From the NCBI RefSeq assembly GCF_004328625.1, contig NZ_CP032229.1:4340001-4404000 (forward strand): a stretch of DNA of 64,000 nt, read 5' to 3'. Below, piece by piece: positions 39,626 through 48,847 of this stretch. Origin of the DNA: Streptomyces seoulensis. Its GTDB lineage: Bacteria; Actinomycetota; Actinomycetes; Streptomycetales; Streptomycetaceae. Made by a program: the position numbers and the translations under genes. The notes below the pieces were generated by a model, which had not been told where the DNA came from, did no database searches, and saw only the letters and a list, made by a program, of their open reading frames with translations. The number at the start of each line of letters is the position of its first letter. The first letter of the stretch is position 1.

Positions 39626-40238
39626 GCAGCAGCTCGGCGCCGACGGGCCGGTACCCCGCCGCGAGGAACGCCCGCGCGCTCCGGGCGTTCCCCGGCGAGA
39701 CCTGAGCCCACACGGGTCCGCCCGCCAACTGCCGTGCCGCCACGGCCAGTCCACGTCCCAGCCCGGCACCCCCACCCGTCACCTCCAGCGCCACTTCCCA
39801 CCGCCCGGCCACCCCGCGCCCGACGGCCAACAGCCCGCCGTCGACCGCCCACACGCGCACCGAGTCCCGTCGGCCCCGCGCGCGGACCACGCGGGGGTGC
39901 CCGGCGTCCGCGATCTCCCGCAAGGGCAGTGCGGGCGGCCCCGGCAGGGGAGCGCCGGCCCACAGCGAGTCGACGGTCTCCGCCGTGCGGCCGGTGCGGT
40001 CCATCAGGGCGGTGAGGAAGCGGGGGTGCATCGGGGCGGCGAGGGGGTCGCAGTCCACGGCGGCCAGGGTGGCGCGTACCCAGGCCGGGTCCTCGTCGGT
40101 GAGGACGAGGGTGTGCCCGGTGAACGCCAGGACCCCGGCGTCCCGCCGGCAGGGCTGGGGAAGGACGGTCACCGTGCCGTCCGGGGGCGGGAAGCGGTCG
40201 TGGGCCACCGCGTCGATCAGTTCCGGCAACGTCTCCAT
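39579..40238 (-). CDS. GNAT family N-acetyltransferase
   Basis: 219 residues from ATG 40238. The C-terminal part has the GNAT acetyl-CoA loop and following helix (GGGAGLGRGLAVAARQL) and the VSPGNARSARAFLAAGYRPVG motif typical of motif B. The N-terminal half is poorly conserved (a region with PMHPRFLTALMDRTGR). Substrate unknown. The 3' end runs 47 bp into the ADP-ribosyltransferase gene on the other strand, so the two transcripts are partly antisense. Confidence 0.82.
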   Translation of the reverse strand: METLPELIDAVAHDRFPPPDGTVTVLPQPCRRDAGVLAFTGHTLVLTDEDPAWVRATLAAVDCDPLAAPMHPRFLTALMDRTGRTAETVDSLWAGAPLPGPPALPLREIADAGHPRVVRARGRRDSVRVWAVDGGLLAVGRGVAGRWEVALEVTGGGAGLGRGLAVAARQLAGGPVWAQVSPGNARSARAFLAAGYRPVGAELLLSARDGSTGCSGSRS

Positions 40239-40347
40239 CGTGTCCGCCTCCCGGTCCGGGGCGACCGCCGCTCGGGTGGAGCGTTAATCTGACCAGCGGC
40301 AGCTTGCCGACACGGTATGAGAAGTACGAGCACAGAGGGGCGGATCG

Positions 40348-40560
40348 GTGGCGGACATCGAGGAAGCACGCAAGCAGTTCCAGCGGATCGACGCGGACGG
40401 CGACGGGTTCATCACCGCGGCCGAGTTCAAGTCCGCGCTCGCCCAGCAGGGGGACTTCAACGTCACCGAGACGGTCGCCGAGGCGGTCATCAAGACCCGT
40501 GACATCGACGGCGACAAGGTGCTGTCGTTCGACGAGTTCTGGGCCTACCTGAACAAGTGA
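40348..40560 (+). CDS. EF-hand calcium-binding protein (CabB-like)
   Basis: 70 residues with two EF-hands: loop 1 DADGDGFITAAE (residues 15-26) and loop 2 DIDGDKVLSFDE (52-63). Both keep acidic residues at positions 1, 3, 5 and 12 and Gly at 6 in loop 1; loop 2 has Lys at position 6 in place of Gly, which may lower affinity. The size and sequence resemble CabB of S. coelicolor. It is a cytoplasmic Ca2+ sensor or buffer with no fused output domain. GAGGGG lies about 8 nt before the GTG. Confidence 0.93.
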   Translation: MADIEEARKQFQRIDADGDGFITAAEFKSALAQQGDFNVTETVAEAVIKTRDIDGDKVLSFDEFWAYLNK

Positions 40561-40570
40561 CGTACCCGGC

Positions 40571-40599
40571 AGGGGTGTCCGCGCCGCGCGGACACCCCT
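40571..40599. terminator. Bidirectional terminator between cabB-like gene and GH25 gene
   Basis: Arms 40571-40583 and 40587-40599 are exact 13-bp complements with a 3-nt loop, located between two convergent stop codons. Confidence 0.9.
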
Positions 40600-40603
40600 C
40601 CCG

Positions 40604-41161
40604 TCACCGGCCGGTCGCCCACTCCTTGAGCGCGGCCTTGCTGGAGAAGTCCGCCACGTTCTTGTCGTGCGGCTCCGCGGTGTACTGGTGGAACTTCCAG
40701 TCCGCCTTGATCCGGGGCTTGCCCGCGCTCACGTAATCGGCGATCCACAGGCCGTCGCCCGCGTACGACGTGGTGTCGATGTTCAGCCAGTAATCACGGT
40801 TGGTGTACAGCACCACCCGGTTGTCCGGCCGCAGACCGCGCAGCTTGCGGATGAAGCTGTCCTTCTCCGCGTTGCTCGCGTGCGTGCCGTCACCGGTCAC
40901 CTCCCAGTCCACGGCCAGGATGTCGCCCGGCCGGTCGGGGGCGTGGCTGAGGAAGTACTCGGCCTGGTCGGTAAGGTTGCCCGGCCACAGGAAGTGGTAG
41001 AAGCCCGTGACCAGACCCGCGTCCCGCGCCGTCTTCGTCTGGGCCGCGAGTCTGGAGTTGGCGTACGAACGGCCCTCCGTCGCCTTGATGAAGGCGAACG
41101 AGAGTCCGTCGGTCTCGTACGACGAGGACTGATACGCGCTGACGTCGATGCCATGGAGCAT
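40604..41161 (-). CDS. GH25 family muramidase (lysozyme), no signal peptide
   Basis: 185 residues, a single GH25 catalytic domain: LHGIDVSAYQ (first catalytic Asp), AFIKATEGRSYAN, GFYHFLWPGN, and ILAVDWEV (catalytic acids). GH25 enzymes cut beta-1,4 bonds of peptidoglycan. The protein begins directly with the domain; no Sec or Tat signal or membrane helix is visible, and no Shine-Dalgarno precedes the ATG. It may need a non-classical route, lysis, or an unrecognised upstream start. The start lies only 66 bp from that of the divergent peroxiredoxin-like gene. Confidence 0.88.
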   Translation of the reverse strand: MLHGIDVSAYQSSSYETDGLSFAFIKATEGRSYANSRLAAQTKTARDAGLVTGFYHFLWPGNLTDQAEYFLSHAPDRPGDILAVDWEVTGDGTHASNAEKDSFIRKLRGLRPDNRVVLYTNRDYWLNIDTTSYAGDGLWIADYVSAGKPRIKADWKFHQYTAEPHDKNVADFSSKAALKEWATGR

Positions 41162-41227
41162 GAAGGTCTTGTGCCCCCACGGCCCCCGCTCGGAACATCC
41201 CGCTCCGCACCCGATGGAGGAACCTTC

Positions 41228-41689
41228 ATGCACCGCACCGTCCCGACCTCGGAGGGCCCGGTCAGCGTGCCGTCCCCCCACCACGAGTGGACCGTGCTGT
41301 TCTTCATCACCGAGCCCGGCATCGGCGAACGCGTGCCCGAACTCGGCGGCTGCACCACGGGGTTGTGCTCCGCGCGGGACGCGGCGGCGCGGTTCGCCCG
41401 TGCCGGGGCCCGCGTGCTCGGGGTCAGCGCGCACGCCCCCGGACACCTGGCTGAGTTCGCGGCCGGCCGCGCTCTCGGCTACCCCCTGATCGGGGACGAG
41501 GACCTCTCCCTCGGCCGCGAGCTGGGCGTCCCCGAGGTACGCGCCGAAGGCCGCGCGCTGTTCGAGCGGGCCGGGGTCGTCCTCGACCGCACCGGTGCCG
41601 TGCGGTCCCTGATCCACCCCGTCCATGACCCGGACCGGCACGCGGAGTCGGTGCTCGCCGAGCTGGACCGGCTCGCTAGCGCGACCTGA
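41228..41689 (+). CDS. Peroxiredoxin-like (AhpC/TSA, BCP-type) protein
   Basis: 153 residues; GGAGG lies 7 nt upstream of ATG 41228. The stretch VLFFITEPGIGERVPELGGCTTGLCSARD corresponds to the BCP active site (TPGCTxxxC): two Cys spaced as peroxidatic and resolving Cys, but the Pro-Thr before the first Cys is missing and replaced by GG. RVLGVSAHAPGHLAEF and YPLIGDEDLSLGRELGV complete the thioredoxin-like fold. Peroxide reduction is likely, though the altered loop leaves room for another thiol function. The last 14 bp overlap the convergent phosphatase gene. Confidence 0.78.
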   Translation: MHRTVPTSEGPVSVPSPHHEWTVLFFITEPGIGERVPELGGCTTGLCSARDAAARFARAGARVLGVSAHAPGHLAEFAAGRALGYPLIGDEDLSLGRELGVPEVRAEGRALFERAGVVLDRTGAVRSLIHPVHDPDRHAESVLAELDRLASAT

Positions 41690-42530
41690 GCACGTACGCC
41701 GCCAGGCCGGCGGCCAGGGCGGCGGCGGCCAGGGCGTACAGCGGGCGCTTGTCGCGGTGCGGGGTCTGGCGGGGGGTGCGGGAGACGATCGGACGCGCGG
41801 GGGCCTCGCCCTGGACGACGTCGGCGACGACGACGGAGATGTTGTCCCGGCCGCCCGCCGCCAGGGCCAGCTCCACCAGCCGGTCGGCGGCCTCCTCGCG
41901 GCCGGACAGTCCGAGCGCGGCGGCGAGTTGGGCCTCGGGGACGAGGTCGGAGAGGCCGTCGGAGCAGAGCAGGAAGCGGTCGCCGGGCAGGGTCCGCAGG
42001 CGGAACAGGGTGGGGCTGAGCGACTCCCCGCCGACCAGCGCCTTGGTCACCATGGACCGCTGGGGATGCGCGAGCGCCTCGGCGGCGGTGATCCGGCCGT
42101 CGTCCAGCAGGGTCTGCACCAGGGAGTCGTCCCGGGTGAGCAGCACCAGCTCACCGTCGCGCATCAGATACGTACGGGAGTCCCCGACGTTGGCCACCAC
42201 GAACTGGTCGCTGTCGGCCTCCATCAGCACCGCCGTGAGCGTGGTCCCCATCCCCTCCAGCTCGGGCGAGGTCCGCACCGCGTCGGCGATGGCACGGTTG
42301 CCGGCGAGTATCGCCCCGCGCAGCGCCTCCATGGGCTCCGCCCGCGTCCGCTCGGGACCCAGCTCGGCCATGTGCGAGATCACCACGGAGCTGGCCACCT
42401 CGCCCGCGGCGTGCCCGCCCATCCCGTCCGCCACCACCAGCAGATGCGGCGCCGCGTACACGGAGTCCTCATTGACTTCCCGGACCAGCCCCTTGTCACT
42501 GCGGACCGTGAACCGAAGACTCAGAGACAT
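41676..42530 (-). CDS. PP2C-type Ser/Thr protein phosphatase, membrane-anchored
   Basis: 284 residues; AGGAG 7 nt before ATG 42530. PPM motifs are complete: SDKGLVREVNEDSVY, VADGMGGHAAGE, TTLTAVL, VANVGDSRTYL, LLCSDGLSDLV, GGRDNISVVVADV. A C-terminal hydrophobic helix (LYALAAAALAAGLAAYVL) anchors it with the catalytic domain in the cytoplasm. It dephosphorylates Ser/Thr targets, most likely products of Hanks-type kinases encoded elsewhere; no kinase of that type is in the window. Confidence 0.94.
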   Translation of the reverse strand: MSLSLRFTVRSDKGLVREVNEDSVYAAPHLLVVADGMGGHAAGEVASSVVISHMAELGPERTRAEPMEALRGAILAGNRAIADAVRTSPELEGMGTTLTAVLMEADSDQFVVANVGDSRTYLMRDGELVLLTRDDSLVQTLLDDGRITAAEALAHPQRSMVTKALVGGESLSPTLFRLRTLPGDRFLLCSDGLSDLVPEAQLAAALGLSGREEAADRLVELALAAGGRDNISVVVADVVQGEAPARPIVSRTPRQTPHRDKRPLYALAAAALAAGLAAYVLRSR

Positions 42531-42745
42531 GCTTTCTCCTGGCAGGCGAACCCGCCCCGGCGAGGACGTCACCATCGCTGCGGGACGGAAAAACAGGGGG
42601 AGTTGGAACTACAGACACCATGCCCGGACACACCGCGCCGGACGCCTGTGACTTTCCCCCGCCCCGCCGGCTCTGTTTGCGGGCCCGTCCCGCCTGTGAA
42701 ACGTTCGCCGATAGGCACTCCGTTCCCGATGATTGTGGCGCCGAC

Positions 42746-43762
42746 ATGACTACTCCGCGCGTTCCGCTGTCGATCCTCGACCTCGTCCCCGTGGCCTCCG
42801 GTACGGACACGGCCACCGCGCTGGACCAGTCCGTGGAGCTGGTGCGGCTGGCGGACACGCTCGGTTACCGCCGCTACTGGTACGCCGAGCACCACAACGT
42901 GGTCACCTTCGCGTCCTCCGCGACGTCCCTGCTCATCGGCCGGGCCGCCGAGCACAGCGAACGCATCCGGCTCGGCTCGGGCGGTGTCATGCTGCCCAAC
43001 CACAGCCCGCTGATGGTCGCGGAGTACTACGGCACCCTCGCCGAGATGTACGGCGACCGCATCGACCTCGGCCTCGGCCGCGCACCCGGCACCGACCCGA
43101 CCACGGCCGCCGCGCTGCGCCGGGGCGGGGCGGCCACCGACACGTTCGTCCAGGACGTCGTCGACCTGCACCGCTACCTCGGCCCCCGCGACGGCGAGGG
43201 ACGAGGGGTGCGGGCGGTGCCGGGTGAGGGCACGCGGGTCCCGCTGTGGATGCTGGGCTCCAGCCTCGACGGCGCGGCCGTGGCCGCCTACCTCGGGCTG
43301 CCGTACGCCTTCGCCTCGCACTTCGCCCCGCAGATGCGGCACGAGGCGCTGGAGCTGTACCGCTCGAGCTTCTCCTCGGAGTTCGGCACCGCCGAGATCA
43401 GGCGGCCGTACGCGATGGTCGGCGTGAACGTCCTGGTCGCGCCGACCGACGAGGAGGCGCACTACCTGTTCACCACCGCCCAGCAGATGGCCGCCGGCAT
43501 CTACACCGGCAGGCGCGGGCCGCTGCGGCCCCCGGCCCGGGACCTGGCGACCGTGATCGGCCCCGAGGTCGCCCGGTTCGTCGACGACTTCCAGCAGGTA
43601 CGCGCGGTGGGCTCCCCGGAGACGGTGGTCTCCGAGCTGGAGGCGCTGGTGGCGGACCTGCGGGCCGACGAACTGATCATCACGACCTACACCTACGACC
43701 CAGCGCACCGGGCCCGCTCTTTCTCCCTGCTGGCCGAGGCATGGGGGCTGGACACGGCCTGA
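42746..43762 (+). CDS. LLM class flavin-dependent oxidoreductase (luciferase-like)
   Basis: 338 residues from ATG 42746 (MTTPRVPLSILDLVPVASG), chosen because MsnO8-like LLM proteins start this way; the frame is open upstream. Landmarks: YWYAEHHNVVTFASSATS, GSGGVMLPNHSPLMVAE, YGDRIDLGLGRAPGTD. A TIM-barrel flavin-dependent monooxygenase or dehydrogenase using FMNH2 or F420; the group is not decidable. A flavin reductase-like gene lies convergently 11 bp downstream and could supply reduced flavin. The ribosome site is weak. Confidence 0.9.
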   Translation: MTTPRVPLSILDLVPVASGTDTATALDQSVELVRLADTLGYRRYWYAEHHNVVTFASSATSLLIGRAAEHSERIRLGSGGVMLPNHSPLMVAEYYGTLAEMYGDRIDLGLGRAPGTDPTTAAALRRGGAATDTFVQDVVDLHRYLGPRDGEGRGVRAVPGEGTRVPLWMLGSSLDGAAVAAYLGLPYAFASHFAPQMRHEALELYRSSFSSEFGTAEIRRPYAMVGVNVLVAPTDEEAHYLFTTAQQMAAGIYTGRRGPLRPPARDLATVIGPEVARFVDDFQQVRAVGSPETVVSELEALVADLRADELIITTYTYDPAHRARSFSLLAEAWGLDTA

Positions 43763-43773
43763 GGCCGCACGGC

Positions 43774-44397
43774 TCAGCTGCGCTCGCCCCGCTGCCAGTC
43801 GCGCCAGCGGATGCGGGGCTTCTCCAGCACCTTGCCGAGCGTGCCCCACTCGTCGCGGCCCAGCCGGGACAGCGGGCGCAGCCGCTCGATGTCCGGGAGC
43901 CCGTCCTTCGCGAGCGCCTCCTCGCTGACCACCGCGTGGACCACCCGGCCGAACACCACCGTGGAGTCGCCCAGCGTCAGCAGGCTGTGCAGCTCGCACT
44001 CCAGCGCCGCCGGGGAGGCCGCGACCCGGGGCGGCTTCACCCGCAGCGAGGGCTCGGGCTCCAGCCCCACCGCCCCGAACTCACTGACGTCGGACGGGAA
44101 GTCCGTCCCGGTGTCGTTGATCTCCTTGAACAGCCCCTCGGGCGCGAGGTTGACCACGAACTGCCCGGTCTCCTCCACGTTCCGCAGCGAGTCCTTGCGG
44201 GTCACCGAGGTGAACTGCACGATCGGCGGCTGCACACAGGACACCGAGAAGAACGAGTGCGGCGCCAGGTTCGGCCGGTCCGGACGGTCCTTCGGCACGG
44301 TGGACACCCACGCGATCGGCCGCGGCACCACCACCGAGGTGAGCAGCCGGTAGAACGCGTGCGGGGCCATGGCCGAGGGATCGAAGTCGGTACGCAT
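43774..44397 (-). CDS. Flavin reductase-like FMN-binding protein
   Basis: 207 residues with the flavin reductase-like split-barrel fold: VVPRPIAWVSTVPKD, NLAPHSFFSVSCVQPPIVQFTSV, DSLRNVEETGQFVVNL, and FGRVVHAVV. It belongs to the subgroup with the long VVPRPIAWVST motif, often annotated as conserved flavoproteins. Likely reduces or binds FMN using NAD(P)H. It is convergent with the LLM oxidoreductase and 27 bp from sdaA on the same strand. Confidence 0.88.
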   Translation of the reverse strand: MRTDFDPSAMAPHAFYRLLTSVVVPRPIAWVSTVPKDRPDRPNLAPHSFFSVSCVQPPIVQFTSVTRKDSLRNVEETGQFVVNLAPEGLFKEINDTGTDFPSDVSEFGAVGLEPEPSLRVKPPRVAASPAALECELHSLLTLGDSTVVFGRVVHAVVSEEALAKDGLPDIERLRPLSRLGRDEWGTLGKVLEKPRIRWRDWQRGERS

Positions 44398-44424
44398 GAG
44401 CCCCAGTATCCAGCCGTCAGGCGG

Positions 44425-45792
44425 CTAGCACTCGATGATGTTCACCGCGAGCCCGCCCCGCGCCGTCTCCTTGTACTTCACGGACATGTCCGCGCCCGTC
44501 TCCTTCATGGTCTTGATGACCTTGTCGAGGGAGACCTTGTGGGAGCCGTCGCCGCGCATGGCCATCTTGGCGGCGGTGACGGCCTTGACGGAGGCCATGC
44601 CGTTGCGCTCGATGCACGGGATCTGGACGAGGCCGCCGACGGGGTCGCAGGTCAGGCCCAGGTTGTGTTCCATGCCGATCTCGGCGGCGTTCTCCACCTG
44701 CTCGGGGGAGCCGCCGAGCACCTCGGCGAGCGCGCCCGCCGCCATGGAGCAGGCGGAGCCCACCTCGCCCTGGCAGCCGACCTCGGCGCCGGAGATGGAG
44801 GCGTTCTCCTTGAAGAGCATCCCTATCGCGCCGGCCGCCAGCAGGAAGCGGACCACGCCCTCCTCGTCCGCGCCGGGCACGAAGTCCATGTAGTAGTGCA
44901 GCACCGCCGGGATGATGCCGGCCGCGCCGTTGGTGGGCGCGGTGACCACGCGGCCGCCCGCCGCGTTCTCCTCGTTCACCGCCATCGCGTAGAGGGTGAT
45001 CCACTCCATGGCGTGCGCCAGCGCGTTGCCCTCGGCGCGGAGCTGGCGGGCGGACATGGCGGCGCGGCGGCGGACCTTCAGGCCGCCCGGCAGGATGCCC
45101 TCGCGGGACATGCCCCGGGCCACGCACTCGCGCATCACCCGCCAGATCTCCAGCAGACCGGTGCGGATCTCGTCCTCGGTGCGCCAGGCCCGCTCGTTCT
45201 CCAGCATCAGCGCGGAGATCGACAGGCCGGTCTCCTTGGTGAGGCGGAGCAGCTCGTCACCGGTGCGGAAGGGGTACTTCAGCACCGTGTCGTCCAGCTT
45301 GATCCGGTCCGCGCCGACCGCTTCCTCGTCCACGACGAAGCCGCCGCCGACCGAGTAGTACGTCTTGGTCAGCAGCTCCGCGCCCGAGGCGTCGTACGCC
45401 CAGAGCGTCATGCCGTTGGCGTGGTACGGCAGGGTCTCGCGGCGGTGCAGGACCAGATCGTCGTCGTAGGAGAAGGGGATCTCGTGCTCGCCGAGCAGGC
45501 TGAGCCGGCCCGCCGCGCGGATCGCCTCGACGCGGGCGTCGGCGCCCTCCACGTCCACCGTGCGCGGGGAGGCGCCCTCCAGGCCGAGCAGCACCGCCTT
45601 GGGGGTGCCGTGGCCGTGGCCGGTGGCGCCGAGCGAGCCGTACAGCTCGCAGCGGACGGCGGCGACGGGGTCCAGCAGGCCCTCGTTGCGCAGCCGGCGG
45701 GCGAACATGCGCGCCGCGCGCATCGGGCCGACCGTGTGGGAGCTGGACGGGCCGATGCCGATCGAGAACAGGTCGAAGACCGAGACGGCCAC
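44425..45792 (-). CDS. sdaA: L-serine ammonia-lyase (L-serine dehydratase), iron-sulfur type
   Basis: 455 residues, single-chain type with the beta domain first ([23 protein letters not shown]) and the alpha domain after. The cluster Cys are in [30 protein letters not shown] and the C-terminal NIIEC; the terminal Cys acts as fourth ligand in known enzymes. It converts L-serine to pyruvate and ammonia. GTG start with GAGGAG 5 nt upstream. A 14-bp-stem terminator lies between glyA and this gene, so it likely has its own promoter although it follows the glycine cleavage genes. Confidence 0.96.
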   Translation of the reverse strand: MAVSVFDLFSIGIGPSSSHTVGPMRAARMFARRLRNEGLLDPVAAVRCELYGSLGATGHGHGTPKAVLLGLEGASPRTVDVEGADARVEAIRAAGRLSLLGEHEIPFSYDDDLVLHRRETLPYHANGMTLWAYDASGAELLTKTYYSVGGGFVVDEEAVGADRIKLDDTVLKYPFRTGDELLRLTKETGLSISALMLENERAWRTEDEIRTGLLEIWRVMRECVARGMSREGILPGGLKVRRRAAMSARQLRAEGNALAHAMEWITLYAMAVNEENAAGGRVVTAPTNGAAGIIPAVLHYYMDFVPGADEEGVVRFLLAAGAIGMLFKENASISGAEVGCQGEVGSACSMAAGALAEVLGGSPEQVENAAEIGMEHNLGLTCDPVGGLVQIPCIERNGMASVKAVTAAKMAMRGDGSHKVSLDKVIKTMKETGADMSVKYKETARGGLAVNIIEC

Positions 45793-45840
45793 GGTGACTC
45801 CTCAATACGAACAGGTACAAAAGGTGATGCGGACACAGCA

Positions 45841-45877
45841 CGGGTGCCCCGCCCACCGGCAGGGGGCGGGGCACCCG
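45841..45877 (-). terminator. Terminator after glyA
   Basis: Arms 45841-45854 and 45864-45877 are exact 14-bp complements around a 9-nt loop, 18 nt after the glyA stop and before sdaA. Confidence 0.9.
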
Positions 45878-45895
45878 GATGCTGACTACGGGGTA

Positions 45896-47164
45896 CTACT
45901 CGCCCAGCGCCGGATACAGCGGGTGCTTGTCCGCCAGCACCCGCACCCGGGCCGCGAGCGCCGAGGCGTCGTAGGACGGCTTCAGCGTCTCGGCGATCAC
46001 GTCCGCGACCTCGGCGAAGTCCTCGGCGGTGAAGCCGCGGGTGGCGAGGGCGGGCGTACCGACCCGCAGGCCCGAGGTGACCATCGGCGGGCGCGGGTCG
46101 TTCGGGACCGCGTTGCGGTTGACCGTGATGCCGACCTCGTGGAGCCGGTCCTCGGCCTGCTGCCCGTCCAGCTCCGACTCACGCAGGTCCACCAGGATCA
46201 GGTGCACGTCCGTGCCGCCGGAGAGCACGTTCACCCCGGCCTCGCGGGCGTCCGGCGCGGTCAGCCGCTCGGCGAGGATACGGGCACCCTCCACGGTACG
46301 ACGCTGGCGCTCCTTGAAGCCCTCCGAGGCCGCGACCTTGAAGGAGACCGCCTTGGCGGCGATCACGTGCTCCAGCGGGCCGCCCTGGAAACCGGGGAAG
46401 ACCGAGGAGTTCAGCTTCTTGGCGAAGTCCTTCTTGGCCAGGATGATGCCGCCGCGCGGGCCGCCGAGCGTCTTGTGCGTGGTGGAGGTCACCACGTCCG
46501 CGTGCTCGACCGGGTTCGGGTGCAGCCCCGCCGCGACCAGACCGGCGAAGTGCGCCATGTCCACCCACAGGTAGGCACCGGCCTCGTCCGCGATCCGCCG
46601 GAACTCGGCGAAGTCGAGCTGCCGGGGGTACGCCGACCAGCCCGCGATGATCACCTTCGGGCGGTGCTCCTTGGCGAGGCGCTCGACCTCGGCCATGTCG
46701 ACCAGACCGGTCTCGCCGTCCACGTGGTACGCGACCACGTCGAACTGCTTGCCCGAGAAGTTCAGCCGCATCCCGTGGGTGAGGTGGCCGCCGTGCGCCA
46801 GGTCGAGCCCGAGGATGGTGTCGCCGGGCTGGGCCAGCGCGAACAGCGCCGCCTGGTTCGCGGAGGCGCCCGAGTGCGGCTGGACGTTGGCGTACTCGGC
46901 GCCGAACAGCTCCTTGAGCCGGTCGATGGCGATCTGCTCGGCCACGTCGACGTGCTCGCAGCCGCCGTAGTAGCGGCGGCCCGGGTAGCCCTCGGCATAC
47001 TTGTTGGTCAGGACCGACCCCTGCGCCTCCATCACCGCGAGCGGTGCGAAGTTCTCGGAGGCGATCATCTCCAGGGTCGACTGCTGGCGGCGCAGCTCGG
47101 CGTCGACCGCGGCGGCGATCTCCGGGTCCAGCTCGTGCAGGGGCGTGTTCAGGACGTCAGTCAT
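45896..47164 (-). CDS. glyA: Serine hydroxymethyltransferase
   Basis: 422 residues, the usual length. The PLP lysine is Lys231 in [14 protein letters not shown]; other landmarks are [30 protein letters not shown] and [14 protein letters not shown]. It interconverts serine and glycine with tetrahydrofolate in the cytoplasm. It starts 15 bp after gcvH and should be part of the riboswitch-controlled gcvT-gcvH-glyA transcript. Linking GlyA to glycine cleavage gives conversion of two glycines to serine, ammonia and CO2, with sdaA next door to deaminate the serine. Confidence 0.98.
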   Translation of the reverse strand: MTDVLNTPLHELDPEIAAAVDAELRRQQSTLEMIASENFAPLAVMEAQGSVLTNKYAEGYPGRRYYGGCEHVDVAEQIAIDRLKELFGAEYANVQPHSGASANQAALFALAQPGDTILGLDLAHGGHLTHGMRLNFSGKQFDVVAYHVDGETGLVDMAEVERLAKEHRPKVIIAGWSAYPRQLDFAEFRRIADEAGAYLWVDMAHFAGLVAAGLHPNPVEHADVVTSTTHKTLGGPRGGIILAKKDFAKKLNSSVFPGFQGGPLEHVIAAKAVSFKVAASEGFKERQRRTVEGARILAERLTAPDAREAGVNVLSGGTDVHLILVDLRESELDGQQAEDRLHEVGITVNRNAVPNDPRPPMVTSGLRVGTPALATRGFTAEDFAEVADVIAETLKPSYDASALAARVRVLADKHPLYPALGE

Positions 47165-47179
47165 ACGGCTTCCGGCTCC

Positions 47180-47557
47180 TCAGCCTGCGATGTAGGCGGT
47201 GTACTCGTCGGCGGTCAGCAGGTCGGCGGGCTGTCCGGCGACGCGCACCTTGAACAGCCAGCCCCCCTCGAAGGGCTCGGAGTTCACCAGCGACGGGTCG
47301 TCCACGACGTCCTGGTTGACCTCGGTGATCTCACCGGAGACGGGGGAGTACAGCTCGGAGACCGACTTGGTGGACTCCAGCTCGCCGCACGACTCGCCCG
47401 CGGTGACCTCGGCGCCGACCTCGGGAAGCTGCACGAAGACCACATCGCCGAGCGCGTTGGCCGCGTGCTCGGTGATGCCGACCGTCGACGCGCCGCCCTC
47501 GGCGGCCGACAGCCACTCGTGCTCCTTGCTGTAGCTCAACTGCTGCGGGTTGCTCAT
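47180..47557 (-). CDS. gcvH: Glycine cleavage system H protein
   Basis: 125 residues, standard size. The lipoylated Lys is in [20 protein letters not shown], about residue 64. It shuttles the aminomethyl group between P, T and L proteins. AGGAG lies about 10 nt before ATG 47557. The P-protein (gcvP) is not in the window. The gene is 120 bp after gcvT, with a near-palindromic hairpin between. Confidence 0.98.
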   Translation of the reverse strand: MSNPQQLSYSKEHEWLSAAEGGASTVGITEHAANALGDVVFVQLPEVGAEVTAGESCGELESTKSVSELYSPVSGEITEVNQDVVDDPSLVNSEPFEGGWLFKVRVAGQPADLLTADEYTAYIAG

Positions 47558-47647
47558 GACCTGAATTCTCCTGTACGCGAGGACGTGCTCGTCGGGGGAA
47601 AAGGGCTCGAACCGCTGAAGAGCGGGTGAAATGTGCGCAGGGTCACG

Positions 47648-47669
47648 CCCGGGACCGGCCGGACCCGGG
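47648..47669 (-). repeat. Near-palindromic hairpin between gcvT and gcvH
   Basis: CCCGGG (47648-47653) and CCCGGG (47664-47669) flank a CCGGCCGG core with an unpaired A on each side. It starts 8 nt after the gcvT stop and may attenuate or stabilise the operon message. Confidence 0.55.
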
Positions 47670-47677
47670 GCCAGTGT

Positions 47678-48805
47678 CTACTTGGCGCGCTTGTAGAAGG
47701 GCAGCGCCACGACCTCGTACGGCTCGTGGCTGCCCCGAATGTCCACGCCCACACCGGTGCTGCCCGGGGCGGCGTGCGCGGCGTCGACGTAGGCGATGGC
47801 CAGCGGCCTGCCGAGGGTGGGCGAGGGGGCACCGGAGGTGACCTCGCCGATCACCTTGCCGTCCGCGACGACGGCGTACCCGGCGCGGGGCACCCGGCGG
47901 CCCTCGGCGATCAGGCCGACCAGGACGCGCGGCGGCTGGGCCTCGGCGCGCTCGGCGGCCTTGGTGAGCGCCTCGCGGCCGACGAAGTCGCCCTCCTTGC
48001 CGAACTTCACCACGCGGCCGAGACCGGCGTCGAACGGGGTCAGCTCGGTGGTCAGCTCGTGCCCGTACAGCGGCATGCCCGCCTCCAGGCGGAGGGTGTC
48101 CCGGCAGGACAGCCCGCACGGCACCAGACCGGCGTCGGCGCCTGCCGCCATCAGCGCCTCCCAGAGCTGCGGCGCGTGCTCGGGCTTCACGAACAGCTCG
48201 AAGCCGTCCTCGCCGGTGTAGCCGGTACGGGCGATCAGCGCGGGGACGCCCGCGACCGTGCCGGGCAGCCCGGCGTAGTACTTCAGACCGTCGAGGTCGG
48301 CGTCGGTGACGGCCTTGAGGATGCCGGGGGACTCCGGGCCCTGGACGGCGAGCAGCGCGTAGGCGTCGCGGTCGTCGCGGACCTCGGCGTCGAAGCCGGC
48401 CGCGCGCTCGGTCAGCGCGTCCAGCACGACCTGGGCGTTGGAGGCGTTGGCCACCACCATGTACTCGTGCTCGGCGAGCCGGTACACGATCAGGTCGTCC
48501 AGGATGCCGCCGTCGGCGCGGCAGATCATGGTGTAGCGGGCGCGGCCGACGCCGACCGAGGCGAGGTCGCCGACCAGGGCGTGGTTGAGCAGGGCGGCCG
48601 CGTCGGGGCCGGTCACCGTGATCTCACCCATGTGCGAGAGGTCGAACAGCCCGGCCCGGGTGCGCACCGCCTGGTGCTCGTCCCGCTCGGAGCCGTAGCG
48701 CAGGGGCATGTCCCAGCCGGCGAAGTCGGTCATCGTCGCGCCGAGCGAGCGGTGCAGGGCGTCGAGGGCGGTACGGCGCGGGGTGGGGGCGTCGGTGCTG
48801 CTCAT
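47678..48805 (-). CDS. gcvT: Glycine cleavage system T protein (aminomethyltransferase)
   Basis: 375 residues from ATG 48805, which has GGGAGA 6 nt upstream; longer forms would run into the riboswitch. Landmarks: FDLSHMGEI, GGILDDLIVYRL, the folate-site Asp region, ALLAVQGPES and GYTGEDGFELFV. It transfers the methylene group to tetrahydrofolate and releases ammonia. First gene behind the tandem glycine riboswitch at 48848-49046. Confidence 0.98.
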   Translation of the reverse strand: MSSTDAPTPRRTALDALHRSLGATMTDFAGWDMPLRYGSERDEHQAVRTRAGLFDLSHMGEITVTGPDAAALLNHALVGDLASVGVGRARYTMICRADGGILDDLIVYRLAEHEYMVVANASNAQVVLDALTERAAGFDAEVRDDRDAYALLAVQGPESPGILKAVTDADLDGLKYYAGLPGTVAGVPALIARTGYTGEDGFELFVKPEHAPQLWEALMAAGADAGLVPCGLSCRDTLRLEAGMPLYGHELTTELTPFDAGLGRVVKFGKEGDFVGREALTKAAERAEAQPPRVLVGLIAEGRRVPRAGYAVVADGKVIGEVTSGAPSPTLGRPLAIAYVDAAHAAPGSTGVGVDIRGSHEPYEVVALPFYKRAK

Positions 48806-48847
48806 CGGTCGTCTCCCAGGGCAACGGGGGATGGGGTGAGGAACGTT

